Shown: positions 1 through 6,727 of the stretch, piece after piece
How positions within the stretch are numbered: position 1 is the first letter of the stretch
Layout: each line of letters begins with the position of its first letter
DNA from: Rhodospirillales bacterium
Lineage (GTDB): Bacteria > Pseudomonadota > Alphaproteobacteria > JAREAF01
Reading direction: 5' to 3'
DNA: 9,963 bases
Assembly: GCA_029240475.1 (NCBI GenBank)
Contig: JAREAF010000067.1
Coordinates: 1 to 9,963, forward strand
The notes under the pieces: model-generated
Seen by the model: only the letters and a program-made list of their open reading frames with translations
What the model was told of the DNA's origin: nothing
Database searches by the model: none
Program-made: the position numbers and the translations under genes

Positions 1-417
1 GGGCGCCGCGCTGTTGAGCACGCAGAACTGCTCGGGATGAAAGCAGAGCCGGATCGCTTGGGCCCGGGCGAAGTCGCCCGCCTCGGCCAAGCCGGTCTCC
101 ACCAGCGCCCTCAGCACCGGCTCACGATAGAGCGGCCGCCCCAGCGCATGGGTGTAGGCGGGCAGGATCCCTGAGAAGATGCGCAGCATGCGTCGATGCG
201 GCGGCCCCGCCGCCAGCTCCTGAAGCTGCAGGGCAAGCGCGGTAAGATTCCGGTCGACGACCTCGACCAGCTTTTCGATGGCCCGCGAGCCGTCCAGCCG
301 GCGGAGGGCAGCGATGGTCACCGTGCCGTAATTCATCCGTCGCGCCCGTTCGGCATCGCCGTCGGGCGGGACGAACTGGCAGCACCAGCCGATGCGGAAG
401 GCGGCAGGCGGGGACAT
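1..417 (-). CDS. uvsE: UV-damage endonuclease (UvsE/UVDE family), N-terminal part; cut by window edge
   Basis: The open frame runs leftward from an ATG at 415-417 and leaves the window at base 1 without a stop, giving the first 139 residues. UVDE enzymes are TIM-barrel, metal-dependent endonucleases that nick DNA 5' of UV photoproducts such as cyclobutane dimers and 6-4 products. Visible family marks are the first barrel strand RIGWCCQFV (residues 8-16), the RMLRIFSGILPAYTH block (76-90) and RLCFHPEQFCVLNS (123-136). By family knowledge His90 and His127 match metal ligands, and Gln130-Phe131 match the residue pair (Gln-Tyr in the Thermus enzyme) that probes the lesion. The start at 417 is preferred over an in-frame ATG at 336 because the later start would delete the first strand. 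The family is usually about 300 residues or longer, so more than half lies outside. The gene is divergent from the regulator at 557, with 139 bp between the starts. I am confident of the family; activity is inferred. Confidence 0.85.
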   Translation of the reverse strand, partial: MSPPAAFRIGWCCQFVPPDGDAERARRMNYGTVTIAALRRLDGSRAIEKLVEVVDRNLTALALQLQELAAGPPHRRMLRIFSGILPAYTHALGRPLYREPVLRALVETGLAEAGDFARAQAIRLCFHPEQFCVLNSAAP

Positions 418-511
418 GCCAGAGACATGGGCCTCGGCCGCCCCTGGCCAATGCGGCCGGTCGTCGCTGAACCCTCTTCCGAGGCATTGGAGGCGCGCGG
501 CCCTTTGCGGC

Positions 512-533
512 CGAGCTTCCCTGGCTAAGCTCG
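512..533. promoter_or_regulatory. Inverted repeat upstream of the LuxR-type gene, candidate operator
   Basis: CGAGCTT (512-518) and AAGCTCG (527-533) form a perfect 7-bp inverted repeat with an 8-bp spacer. It ends 23 bp before the start of the LuxR-type regulator and lies in the divergent region shared with uvsE. The size and spacing fit a dimeric protein site, so autoregulation is possible. It could equally be a short hairpin in the leader RNA. No convincing -35/-10 pair was found here. Confidence 0.3.
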
Positions 534-556
534 ACACTCCTCGCAGGGAGAAACGG

Positions 557-1677
557 ATGGATGCTCGGCTGCTGACGCTCGTGGGCGCGATCTACGAGGC
601 CGCGACGGAGCCGCAGCGCTGGTCCTACGTCCTCCAGTCGCTGCTTGCCGACCTCAGCGCCACGCATGGCGCCCTGCTCTTTCACAACGACCGCAATTCC
701 GACCTGCAATATCTGGCCTTGAGCGGCTACAGCCCGGACGGCCTCGCCGCGTACCGGGAGCATTTCTACAGCCGCGACCTTTGGACCTTGCGCGGCTTTC
801 AGATCCCGCCGGGTCGCGCCTATGTCGGCGAGGAGCTGGTGCCGGAGAAGGATTTCCGGCGCAGCGAAATCTACAACGAACTCTACCGGTTCGAAGGGAT
901 GGAGCACAGCCTCGGCGGGCAGGTCGTGGTGGAGGGCGCCTCGCGCGCCATGATCGCCTTCCAGCGCGACGGCAAGCGCGGCGAGTTCTCCGAGGAGGAG
1001 CGGACGATGCTTGACCTCCTGCTCCCGCATCTGGCTCGCGCCGTCAATATCTCGCGCCTGCTCCTGGTGCAGGAGAGCCGGCAGGCGGCTCTCAACGACA
1101 TCCTCGAGCGGCTGCCCTTCGCGGTCGCCCTGTTGGACGGCCGCGGCAAGGTGGTCTTCTTCAATGACAAGCTGAAGCGGATCGTCGATCTGCGAGACGG
1201 GCTGAGTCTGGCGAACGGCGCGCTGACGCCGGTGCGACAGGAGGATGCGGCCGAGCTGCGCAAGAGCATCCAGGCATTGCTCCGCGGCGCCTTCACAGAG
1301 ACGTCCGCCACGATGGCGGTCGCTCGCAAGTCCGGCCGGCGCCCCCCTATTGGCTGGCGCTGGCGCCGCTGCGGCTGGAGCGCGAGCTGGAGAGGCTTCC
1401 CGGCACGGCGCGGCTCATGGTCATGGTGCGCGACCCCGAGGCGCGGCAGGAAGGCCTCGCCGCCGCGTTCGCGCGCACCTACTGCCTCAGTCGGGCCGAG
1501 ACGCGTCTGCTGGAGGCGCTGCTCGAGGGCATGGAGCTCGCAGATGCGGCCGCGCGGTTCGGAGTAGGGGTTCCGACGGTGCGCACGCAGCTCGCCCAGA
1601 TCTTCCTCAAGACCGACACGCGCCGGCAGAGCGAGCTGCTGTCGCTCGTGCTGCGTTCCGTCATTCCTTCGGGTTAG
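557..1677 (+). pseudogene. LuxR-type HTH transcriptional regulator, frameshifted
   Basis: The start is ATG 557, with GGGAG at 546-550. The first part reads cleanly in one frame to about 1345. The sense protein then continues in the frame one base back, through YWLALAPLRLERELERLPG and the C-terminal HTH domain to the TAG at 1675-1677. Restoring one C to the six-C run at 1342-1347 gives a continuous 373-residue protein. Without that correction the first frame goes into Arg/Trp-rich nonsense and stops at 1567, losing the HTH. Layout of the restored protein: an N-terminal sensory-like region (about 1-170), a PAS-like segment with LPFAVALLDGRGKVVFFN (about 175-295), and a LuxR C-terminal HTH (about 311-366) with LSRAETRLLEALLEG and VPTVRTQLAQIFLKT. 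Proteins of this architecture and length are common in alphaproteobacteria; their ligands are mostly unknown. Intact coding sense on both sides suggests either a very recent mutation or a homopolymer base-call error. The target genes are unknown. Confidence 0.8.
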
Positions 1678-1758
1678 AAGGATCAACTCTCATCTGTTTG
1701 CATGATGCGGCGGCGCCTCTTCCTTCATAGGCTGATCCTGTCAGTGTGGAGGAATGTC

Positions 1759-1941
1759 ATGGGCCTCGCCGTTCTGGTGCTTGCGATCGCCGGACTCGTC
1801 TGTGTGCTGACGGAAATCGCCCTCCGCGACGCCAATCTCTTTTTCGAGATGATCGAGGATTCGGAAGCCTTCGCCCGCGCGAAGCTGCCGGCCAGGACCG
1901 CGGAGCCCGCTGCGGCGCCGGGAAGCGCCGTTCCGGTCTAG
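1759..1941 (+). CDS. Small single-pass membrane protein, unknown function
   Basis: The frame encodes 60 residues. The ATG at 1759 is chosen because GGAGGA (1748-1753) lies 5 bp before it. An in-frame ATG at 1702 would add 19 Arg-rich residues but has no ribosome site. Residues 1-20 (MGLAVLVLAIAGLVCVLTEI) form one hydrophobic segment. A charged stretch with acidic residues (ANLFFEMIEDSEAF) follows, then an Ala/Pro-rich tail. The protein would sit as a single-span inner-membrane protein; the segment could be read as a signal sequence, but no clean signal peptidase site is visible. It follows the broken LuxR-type gene by 81 bp and is closed by a hairpin, so it may be its own transcription unit or the tail of the regulator's. 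I do not recognise a family. It is probably real, given the strong ribosome site, but short. Confidence 0.55.
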   Translation: MGLAVLVLAIAGLVCVLTEIALRDANLFFEMIEDSEAFARAKLPARTAEPAAAPGSAVPV

Positions 1942-1958
1942 AGCGATCTGCCTATCCT

Positions 1959-1984
1959 TGAGAGCGGCGGGTGGGCCGCTCTCA
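1959..1984. terminator. Perfect 10-bp hairpin between convergent genes
   Basis: TGAGAGCGGC (1959-1968) pairs perfectly with GCCGCTCTCA (1975-1984) around a 6-base loop. It starts 17 bp after the stop of the small membrane protein and ends 6 bp before the end of the convergent Dabb gene, the usual place for a bidirectional terminator. No T run follows on either strand, so it may be a Rho-assisted or RNA-stabilising hairpin rather than a classical intrinsic terminator. Confidence 0.5.
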
Positions 1985-1990
1985 TGGTCA

Positions 1991-2293
1991 TCACGTCTCA
2001 TCCGCTTCCGGCACCGGGTAGTCGACCGCGATCCTGAGGTCGCGCAGGGGCCGGACGACGCCGATCGTCTCGTGGTAGATCGGGTGCGCCTTGTAGCGGG
2101 CCAGCGCCTCGGCGTCGGCGAATTCGCCATGGACGATGATGTCGATCTCGCCCGAGAGCTGGTCCATGCGCGCATTGCGCACGACCTCCAGCCTCCGCGC
2201 CTCCGGGATCTGCCGCAGCCGCTTCAGGGCCGCCAGGATGGTATCGATGTCTTCCGCCCGCTTGGCGCTGAACAGGACGATGTGTCGGATCAC
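1991..2293 (-). CDS. Dabb-family (stress-responsive alpha/beta barrel) protein
   Basis: The 100-residue protein begins at a GTG (2291-2293) as VIRHIVLFSAK, the usual N-terminus of Dabb proteins (typically MIRHIVLFK-like), and stops with TGA at 1991-1993. Dabb proteins are small ferredoxin-like alpha+beta dimers. Members include plant stress proteins and the olivetolic acid and other polyketide cyclase-like proteins, while most bacterial members have no known reaction. Visible family features are the opening strand, the SGEIDIIVHGEFADAEAL stretch (about residues 49-66), and the AHPIYHE motif (71-77) with its conserved histidines. An ATG at 2365 in the same frame would add 24 residues with no family similarity and run almost to the divergent crotonase start, so I reject it. 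The ribosome site before the GTG is weak. The gene is divergent from the crotonase gene, with 86 bp between them. The family is secure; the function is not. Confidence 0.82.
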   Translation of the reverse strand: MIRHIVLFSAKRAEDIDTILAALKRLRQIPEARRLEVVRNARMDQLSGEIDIIVHGEFADAEALARYKAHPIYHETIGVVRPLRDLRIAVDYPVPEADET

Positions 2294-2320
2294 GGTTGAG
2301 CCGCCCGATTTCAGGGTTTG

Positions 2321-2358
2321 CCGCCGGCTGATTAGGCGGACATGCTGGGCTTGCGCAA
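2321..2358. promoter_or_regulatory. Small symmetric elements in the Dabb/crotonase divergent region
   Basis: The 86-bp region between the GTG of the Dabb gene and the ATG of the crotonase gene holds CCGCC (2321-2325) with GGCGG (2335-2339), and an exact palindrome TTGCGCAA (2351-2358). Either could be a regulator site shared by the two divergent genes. No clear -35/-10 pair stands out. In GC-rich DNA, symmetric elements of this length can arise by chance. Confidence 0.2.
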
Positions 2359-2379
2359 GAGGCAAAGCTGGAGGCGCCC

Positions 2380-3159
2380 ATGAGCGAGCCCATCCTGGTC
2401 CGTCGCGAAGGGCGGGTCGCGACCGTCGTGCTGAACCGGCCCGAGCGGCTCAACGCCCTCGACCTCGCGAGCTGGCGGCGGCTGGCGGAGGTCGCCGCCG
2501 AGCTCGACGCCGACGAGGGGCTGCGCTGCATCCTCATCCGCGGCGCGGGCGAGAAGGCCTTCGCCGCCGGGGCCGACATCTCCGCCTTTGCGCGCGAGCG
2601 CGGGACCATCGAGCAGGCGCGCATCTATGGCGAGGCGATGCATGTGGCGCTGCGGGCCGTCGCCGAATGCCGGCATCCCACGGTCGCGATGATCCGCGGG
2701 GTGTGCGTGGGCGGCGGGCTGGAGCTCGCCTCGGTCTGCGACCTGCGCATCGCCGGCCAATCGAGCCGCTTCGGCGCGCCGATCAAGCAGCTCGGCCTCA
2801 CCATGTCCTACCGCGAGATCAAGGGCCTGATCGAGATCGTCGGCAAGGCGGGCGCGCTCGAGATCCTGCTGGAGGGGCGGATCTTCGGGCCCGAGCGGGC
2901 GCTGCAGATGGGCCTCGTCAGCCGCGTGCTGCCTGATGAGCGGCTGGAAGCCGAGGCTGCCGAGACGGCCGAGCGCATCGCCGAGGGCGCGCCGCTCGTG
3001 GCGCGCTGGCACAAGAAATTCGTGCGCCGGCTGCTCGACCCGCGGCCGCTCTCGGAGGAGGAGCTGGAGGAGGGCTTCGCCTCGATCCAGACCGAGGATT
3101 ACCGGATCGGGGTCGAAGCCTTTCTCGCCAAGCGCAAGCCGCATTTCACCGGGTCCTGA
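2380..3159 (+). CDS. Enoyl-CoA hydratase/isomerase (crotonase) family protein, non-canonical active site
   Basis: The 259-residue protein has the usual length for a single-domain crotonase. The start is ATG 2380, with GGAGG at 2370-2374. Crotonases bind acyl-CoA thioesters and stabilise an enolate in an oxyanion hole. The first oxyanion element is FAAGADI (residues 61-67) and the second is GVCVGGGLELA (107-117). Glu115 matches the catalytic Glu144 of rat mitochondrial hydratase. Counting the same spacing, the partner Glu164 position falls on Ile135 (RFGAPIKQLGL), and the usual PGAGGTQRL loop is replaced by TMSYREIKGL (141-150). Only one of the two hydratase glutamates is therefore present. 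This argues against ordinary enoyl-CoA hydration and fits an isomerase, a hydrolase or another crotonase reaction. The C-terminal part (KKFVRRLL and EGFAS…EDYRIGVEAFLAKRKP) follows the family. The divergent Dabb gene gives no clear pathway. Family is certain; substrate unknown. Confidence 0.9.
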   Translation: MSEPILVRREGRVATVVLNRPERLNALDLASWRRLAEVAAELDADEGLRCILIRGAGEKAFAAGADISAFARERGTIEQARIYGEAMHVALRAVAECRHPTVAMIRGVCVGGGLELASVCDLRIAGQSSRFGAPIKQLGLTMSYREIKGLIEIVGKAGALEILLEGRIFGPERALQMGLVSRVLPDERLEAEAAETAERIAEGAPLVARWHKKFVRRLLDPRPLSEEELEEGFASIQTEDYRIGVEAFLAKRKPHFTGS

Positions 3160-3210
3160 TACCGGAACGGCCCCCACATCCCGTCGTTGACGGAAGGAGT
3201 ACCCGTTACG

Positions 3211-3226
3211 ATGGGAGGACTCCCAT
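3211..3226 (+). promoter_or_regulatory. Palindrome covering the Shine-Dalgarno and start codon of the secreted protein
   Basis: ATGGGAG-GA-CTCCCAT is a perfect inverted repeat over 3211-3226. It contains the Shine-Dalgarno GGGAGG (3213-3218) and the first two bases of the ATG (3225-3227). As RNA it would pair at least six bases around a GGAC loop and hide the ribosome site. It could also be a protein-binding site on DNA. Confidence 0.4.
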
Positions 3227-4115
3227 GCCTCTTCGCTCGCTTCTGCTTGGCGCGGCCGCCGCGGCTCTTCTGGCCGGGACGGCGGCGGCCCAGACCGGCT
3301 CCTTCACCACCGGCGGCTCCGGGACCGGCACATTGAGCGCGGGCGGAACCGGCACCGGCGCCGGAACGAACACCGGATCGGGGCCGAGCCAGCTCCTGCC
3401 CCAGGGCGGCGTCGGGAGCGGGGAACTCCAGCGCAGCCTGTCGGGCTTGCCCCAGCAGGGCGGGAGCGCCCTCGACGCCGCCGGCTCGGCCGTGACCGGT
3501 TTCGGAGCCGACAGCGGCCCGATCGCGACCACGCCCACGCCCTTGAACGCCCCCTCGGCCTTCTCCGGGACCAATGGCGCGGTGGTGCTCACCCCGACCC
3601 CGCGCAACGCGCCCGTGATCGGCTCCACCGCCGTTCCGCCGATGTTCGGGACCGGCGTGCCGCCCTTGAGCGGCGATACCGGCCTCGGCATCGCGGTGGA
3701 GGGCTTGGGGACCGGCACCGGCGGCCAAGCCGGCCTCGTGCGCGGCGCGTTCGTGCGCTCGGACGGGCAAATCCTGTCCGCCTCGGAATTTGCGCGGCTG
3801 CAGCGGCAGTTCAGAGCCCAGCAGAACCAGGCCGGGGCGCAGGTGATCATCCTCTCCGGCTCGGTCTTCCAGGGCACCGCGGACCGGCCGAACGTCGTGG
3901 TCGTGCCGACGGGGCGGGGCACGGCCGGCCAGGCGCGCGGCCTCACCGCCCAGACGCTGCGGCGCGGCCAGCCGGTCCTGCAGGGCACGGTCGAGGCGCC
4001 CCGCGTCATTGCGCTCGCCCCGTCGCCCGGCAACGTCCTGGTCGTCCAGGGCAGTCAATTCGCAAATACGACCGGCCAGATCCGGGCCCAGATCGTCGAG
4101 CTTCCGGCCGAGTAG
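3225..4115 (+). CDS. Secreted Gly/Thr/Ser-rich protein of unknown function
   Basis: The frame encodes 296 residues. ATG 3225 has GGGAGG at 3213-3218. Residues 1-22 (MPLRSLLLGAAAAALLAGTAAA) are a clear Sec signal peptide, with a likely cut after the AAA before Gln23, so the mature protein is exported. The mature N-terminus (about 24-55) is a low-complexity Gly/Thr/Ser tract with repeated GTGT units. The motif TPTPxNAP occurs twice, 20 residues apart (103-110 and 123-130). The C-terminal third has three similar strand-rich stretches: VIILSGSVFQGT (207-218), PVLQGTVEAPRVIAL (250-264) and VLVVQGSQFANT (271-282). These may be degenerate beta repeats. There are no cysteines, no transmembrane segment after the signal and no lipobox. 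It lies 65 bp after the crotonase gene and has its own ribosome site. I recognise no family. A periplasmic or surface structural role is only a guess from composition. The long open frames on the other strand here are composition shadows. Confidence 0.8.
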   Translation: MPLRSLLLGAAAAALLAGTAAAQTGSFTTGGSGTGTLSAGGTGTGAGTNTGSGPSQLLPQGGVGSGELQRSLSGLPQQGGSALDAAGSAVTGFGADSGPIATTPTPLNAPSAFSGTNGAVVLTPTPRNAPVIGSTAVPPMFGTGVPPLSGDTGLGIAVEGLGTGTGGQAGLVRGAFVRSDGQILSASEFARLQRQFRAQQNQAGAQVIILSGSVFQGTADRPNVVVVPTGRGTAGQARGLTAQTLRRGQPVLQGTVEAPRVIALAPSPGNVLVVQGSQFANTTGQIRAQIVELPAE

Positions 4116-4307
4116 GGCCTCGGCCAGGGGAGAGGCCGCGCGGACTTCCGGTCCGGGCGGCTTCTCCTTATTGTCCCGCCCCAGGACTCGTCGCCTCAGC
4201 GGCCCTAGCTGTCGCCTCCAAGCCGGACCGCCCGGCCCGAGGCGGGCTAAGGATCGCCGCCGGCCGGCGCTCCGCGTCGGCCTGTAGCTCTGTTCCGGGG
4301 GAAATCC
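4116..4307. other. Intergenic region with several short GC hairpins
   Basis: This 192-bp stretch separates the secreted protein from the FAD oxidoreductase. Hairpin-capable repeats are GGCCTC/GAGGCC (4116-4121 and 4132-4137) directly after the stop codon, CGGAC/GTCCG (4141-4145 and 4151-4155), and GGGCGG/CCGCCC (4155-4160 and 4176-4181). The first is well placed to end transcription of the upstream gene, though no T run follows. The second and third share a base and could not form fully at once. The promoter of the oxidoreductase is presumably here, but I cannot point to convincing hexamers. A G-rich ribosome site (4297-4304) lies before ATG 4308. Confidence 0.35.
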
Positions 4308-6722
4308 ATGAAATCGCATGTGCGCGTCGCAGTGATCGGCGGGGGCGTCGTCGGCTGCAGCGTCCTCTACCACCTGACCAAGCTCGGCTGGCGCGACGTG
4401 CTCCTGATCGAGCGCTCGGAGCTGACCTCGGGCTCCACTTGGCACGCGGCGGGCGGCTTCCACACGCTCAACGCCGACACCAACATGGCTGCGCTGCAGG
4501 GCTACACGATCCGGCTCTACAAGGAGCTGGAGCAGATCAGCGGCCAGGCCTGCGGCCTGCATCATGTCGGCGGCATCACGCTGGCGACCACGCCCGAGCG
4601 GCTCGACTACCTCAAGGCGGCGCGCGCCAAGCATCGGTATATGGGCCTGGAGACCGAGATCGTCGGGCCCGAGGAGATCAGGAAGCTCTCACCCATCACC
4701 AACACCGAGGGGGTGCTGGGCGCGCTCTACGATCCGCTGGACGGCCATCTCGACCCGTCGGGCACGACCCATGCCTATGCCAAGGCCGCGCGGATGCAAG
4801 GGGCCGAGATCTCCTTGCGCAATCGCGTGCTGGAGCTCAATCCGCAGAAGGACGGGACCTGGGAGGTCGTGACCGAGCAGGGCACCGTCCGCGCCGAGCA
4901 TGTGGTGAACGCGGGCGGGCTCTGGGCGCGCGAGGTCGGCGCCATGGCCGGCGTCTATCACCCGCTCCACCCGATGGAGCACCAGTATCTGGTCACCGAG
5001 GACATCCCGGAGGTCTATCAGCGCGGCGCCGAGCTGCCGCATGTCATGGACCCGGCCGGCGAGAGCTATCTGCGCCAGGAGGGCAGGGGACTCGTCATCG
5101 GCTTCTACGAGCAGGATTGCGAGCCCTGGGCGGTCAAGGGCACGCCCTGGACCTTTGGCCACGAGCTCCTGCCCGACAAGCTCGACCGCATCGGCCATTC
5201 GCTCGACATCGCCTATGAGCGCTTTCCGGTGCTGGCCAAGGCCGGCATCAAGCGCATCATCAATGGCCCCTTCACCTTCGCCCCCGACGGCAACCCGCTG
5301 GTCGGCCCGATGCCGGGCTTGCGCGGCTACTGGGCGGCCTGCGCGGTCATGGCCGGCTTCAGCCAGGGCGGCGGCGTCGGCCTCACGCTCGCGGAATGGA
5401 TGGTCGAGGGCGAGCCCTCGCGCGACGTGTTCGCCATGGATGTGGCGCGGTTCGGCGACTACACGACGCCGCCCTACACGCGCGCCAAGGTGCGCGAGAA
5501 CTATCAGCGCCGCTTCGCCATCTCCTACCCCAACGAGGAGCTGCCGGCGGCGCGCCCGCACCACACCACGCCCGCTTACGCGGTGTGGAAGAGCCTCGGC
5601 GCGGTGTTCGGCGTCGGCTACGGGCTCGAGCATGTGAATTATTTCGCGAGGGCCGAGAGCGAGCGGTTCGAGACCCCGAGCTTCCGCCGCTCCAACGCCT
5701 TCGAGACGGTCGGGGCCGAGTGCCGCGCCGTGCGCGAGGCGGTCGGCATCAACGAGATCCACAATTTCGGCAAGTACGAGGTCACCGGGCCGGAGGCCGA
5801 ATCCTGGCTCAACTGGATCATGGCCGGGCGCATGCCCAAGGAGGGCAGGGTCGCGCTCACGCCCATGCTCTCGCCCAAGGGCCGCATCATCGGCGACTTC
5901 ACGATCGGGCGGCTCGGGCCTCAGCGGTTCCAGGTGGTCGCTTCCTACGGCGCGCAGGCCTATCACACGCGCTGGTTCGAGCGACACCTGCCCGAGCGCG
6001 GCGTCAAGATCCGCAACATGTCGCTGCGGCGCCTCGGCTTCCAGATCGCGGGCCCGAAGGCGCGCGAGCTGCTGCAGCGCGTGACCGATGCCGATGTGTC
6101 GAACGCGGCCTTCCCGTTCCTCTCGGTCCAGCGCATGGATGTGGGCCTCGCGCCGGCGATCGTGCAGCGCGTCACCTATACCGGCGATCTCGGCTACGAG
6201 ATCTATGTGCCGGCGCGGTTCCAGGTGGCGCTCTACGAGGCGCTGACGGAAGCAGGCAAGGATCTCGGCCTGACGCCCTTCGGGATGCGGGCGATGATGT
6301 CGCTGAGGCTCGAGAAGTCCTTCGGATCGTGGCTGAGGGAATTCAAGCCGGACTACACCGCCGCCGAGACCGGGCTCGACCGCTTCATCTCTTTCAAGAA
6401 GAACGACTTCATCGGCCGCGACGCGGCCATGGCGGAGAAGCATCAGCCGCCCAAGCGCCGGCTCTGCACCTTCGTCGTGGACGCCGCCGACGCCGATGTC
6501 TGGGCCGACGAGCCTATCTGGCGCGACGGCAAGGTGGTGGGCTTCGTCACCTCCGGCGGCTATGCGCACTACGTGAAGAAGTCGGTCGCGCTCGGATTCG
6601 TGCCGGTGGAGATGATTAAGGACGGGGCGGAGTTCGAGATCGAGATCCTGGGCGACCTGCGCCGCGCGCGGCTGGTCACGCAGGCGCTGTTCGATCCCGA
6701 CGGCGCGCGGATGCGGGGCTAG
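4308..6722 (+). CDS. FAD-dependent DAO–GcvT oxidoreductase (dimethylglycine/sarcosine dehydrogenase-like)
   Basis: The protein has 804 residues, the normal size of dimethylglycine and sarcosine dehydrogenases. These enzymes oxidise the N-methyl group of a secondary or tertiary amine with FAD and pass the one-carbon unit to tetrahydrofolate on a C-terminal GcvT-like domain. Domain order: DAO fold (about 4-370), with the dinucleotide motif VIGGGVVG (9-16) and Glu35 at the end of the second strand; a FAO_M-type bridge (about 375-425); and GcvT N- and C-terminal modules (about 430-795). The motif GSTWHAAG (42-49) carries His46, aligned with the histidine that binds FAD covalently in dimethylglycine dehydrogenase. 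In the GcvT part, LTPMLSPKGRIIGDF keeps Asp530, matching the conserved folate-site aspartate of T-protein. The gene converges on the metallo-hydrolase at 6728, with 5 bp between stops. The natural substrate cannot be read from sequence; N-methylglycines, betaine-derived compounds or N-methylated aminophosphonates are candidates. Confidence 0.9.
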   Translation: MKSHVRVAVIGGGVVGCSVLYHLTKLGWRDVLLIERSELTSGSTWHAAGGFHTLNADTNMAALQGYTIRLYKELEQISGQACGLHHVGGITLATTPERLDYLKAARAKHRYMGLETEIVGPEEIRKLSPITNTEGVLGALYDPLDGHLDPSGTTHAYAKAARMQGAEISLRNRVLELNPQKDGTWEVVTEQGTVRAEHVVNAGGLWAREVGAMAGVYHPLHPMEHQYLVTEDIPEVYQRGAELPHVMDPAGESYLRQEGRGLVIGFYEQDCEPWAVKGTPWTFGHELLPDKLDRIGHSLDIAYERFPVLAKAGIKRIINGPFTFAPDGNPLVGPMPGLRGYWAACAVMAGFSQGGGVGLTLAEWMVEGEPSRDVFAMDVARFGDYTTPPYTRAKVRENYQRRFAISYPNEELPAARPHHTTPAYAVWKSLGAVFGVGYGLEHVNYFARAESERFETPSFRRSNAFETVGAECRAVREAVGINEIHNFGKYEVTGPEAESWLNWIMAGRMPKEGRVALTPMLSPKGRIIGDFTIGRLGPQRFQVVASYGAQAYHTRWFERHLPERGVKIRNMSLRRLGFQIAGPKARELLQRVTDADVSNAAFPFLSVQRMDVGLAPAIVQRVTYTGDLGYEIYVPARFQVALYEALTEAGKDLGLTPFGMRAMMSLRLEKSFGSWLREFKPDYTAAETGLDRFISFKKNDFIGRDAAMAEKHQPPKRRLCTFVVDAADADVWADEPIWRDGKVVGFVTSGGYAHYVKKSVALGFVPVEMIKDGAEFEIEILGDLRRARLVTQALFDPDGARMRG

Positions 6723-6727
6723 GGGCT

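Noticed and set aside
196..528. Plus-strand open frame over the left-edge region
   Set aside because: It overlaps the recognisable UvsE coding sequence on the minus strand and its own translation shows no family motifs.
1702..1758. ATG at 1702 as the start of the small membrane protein
   Set aside because: It has no ribosome site, whereas GGAGGA is placed correctly for ATG 1759.
2294..2365. ATG at 2365 as the start of the Dabb protein
   Set aside because: The added 24 residues do not fit the family, whose members begin at the (M/V)IRHIVLF strand; it would also put the divergent control region in coding sequence.
3187..3212. TTGACG … TACGAT as a promoter for the secreted protein
   Set aside because: The spacer is only 14 bp, and the -10 would overlap the palindrome and ribosome site, leaving almost no leader.
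3099..4634. Very long open frame on the minus strand, antisense to the secreted-protein gene and the start of the flavoenzyme gene
   Set aside because: It is Arg/Gly/Ala-rich, crosses two real plus-strand genes and an intergenic region, and matches no family. In GC-rich DNA such antisense frames are expected from codon bias.
4689..6569. 626-residue minus-strand open frame inside the flavoenzyme gene
   Set aside because: It is fully antisense to a gene with clear domains; its His/Arg/Leu-rich composition with no motifs is typical of a shadow frame.
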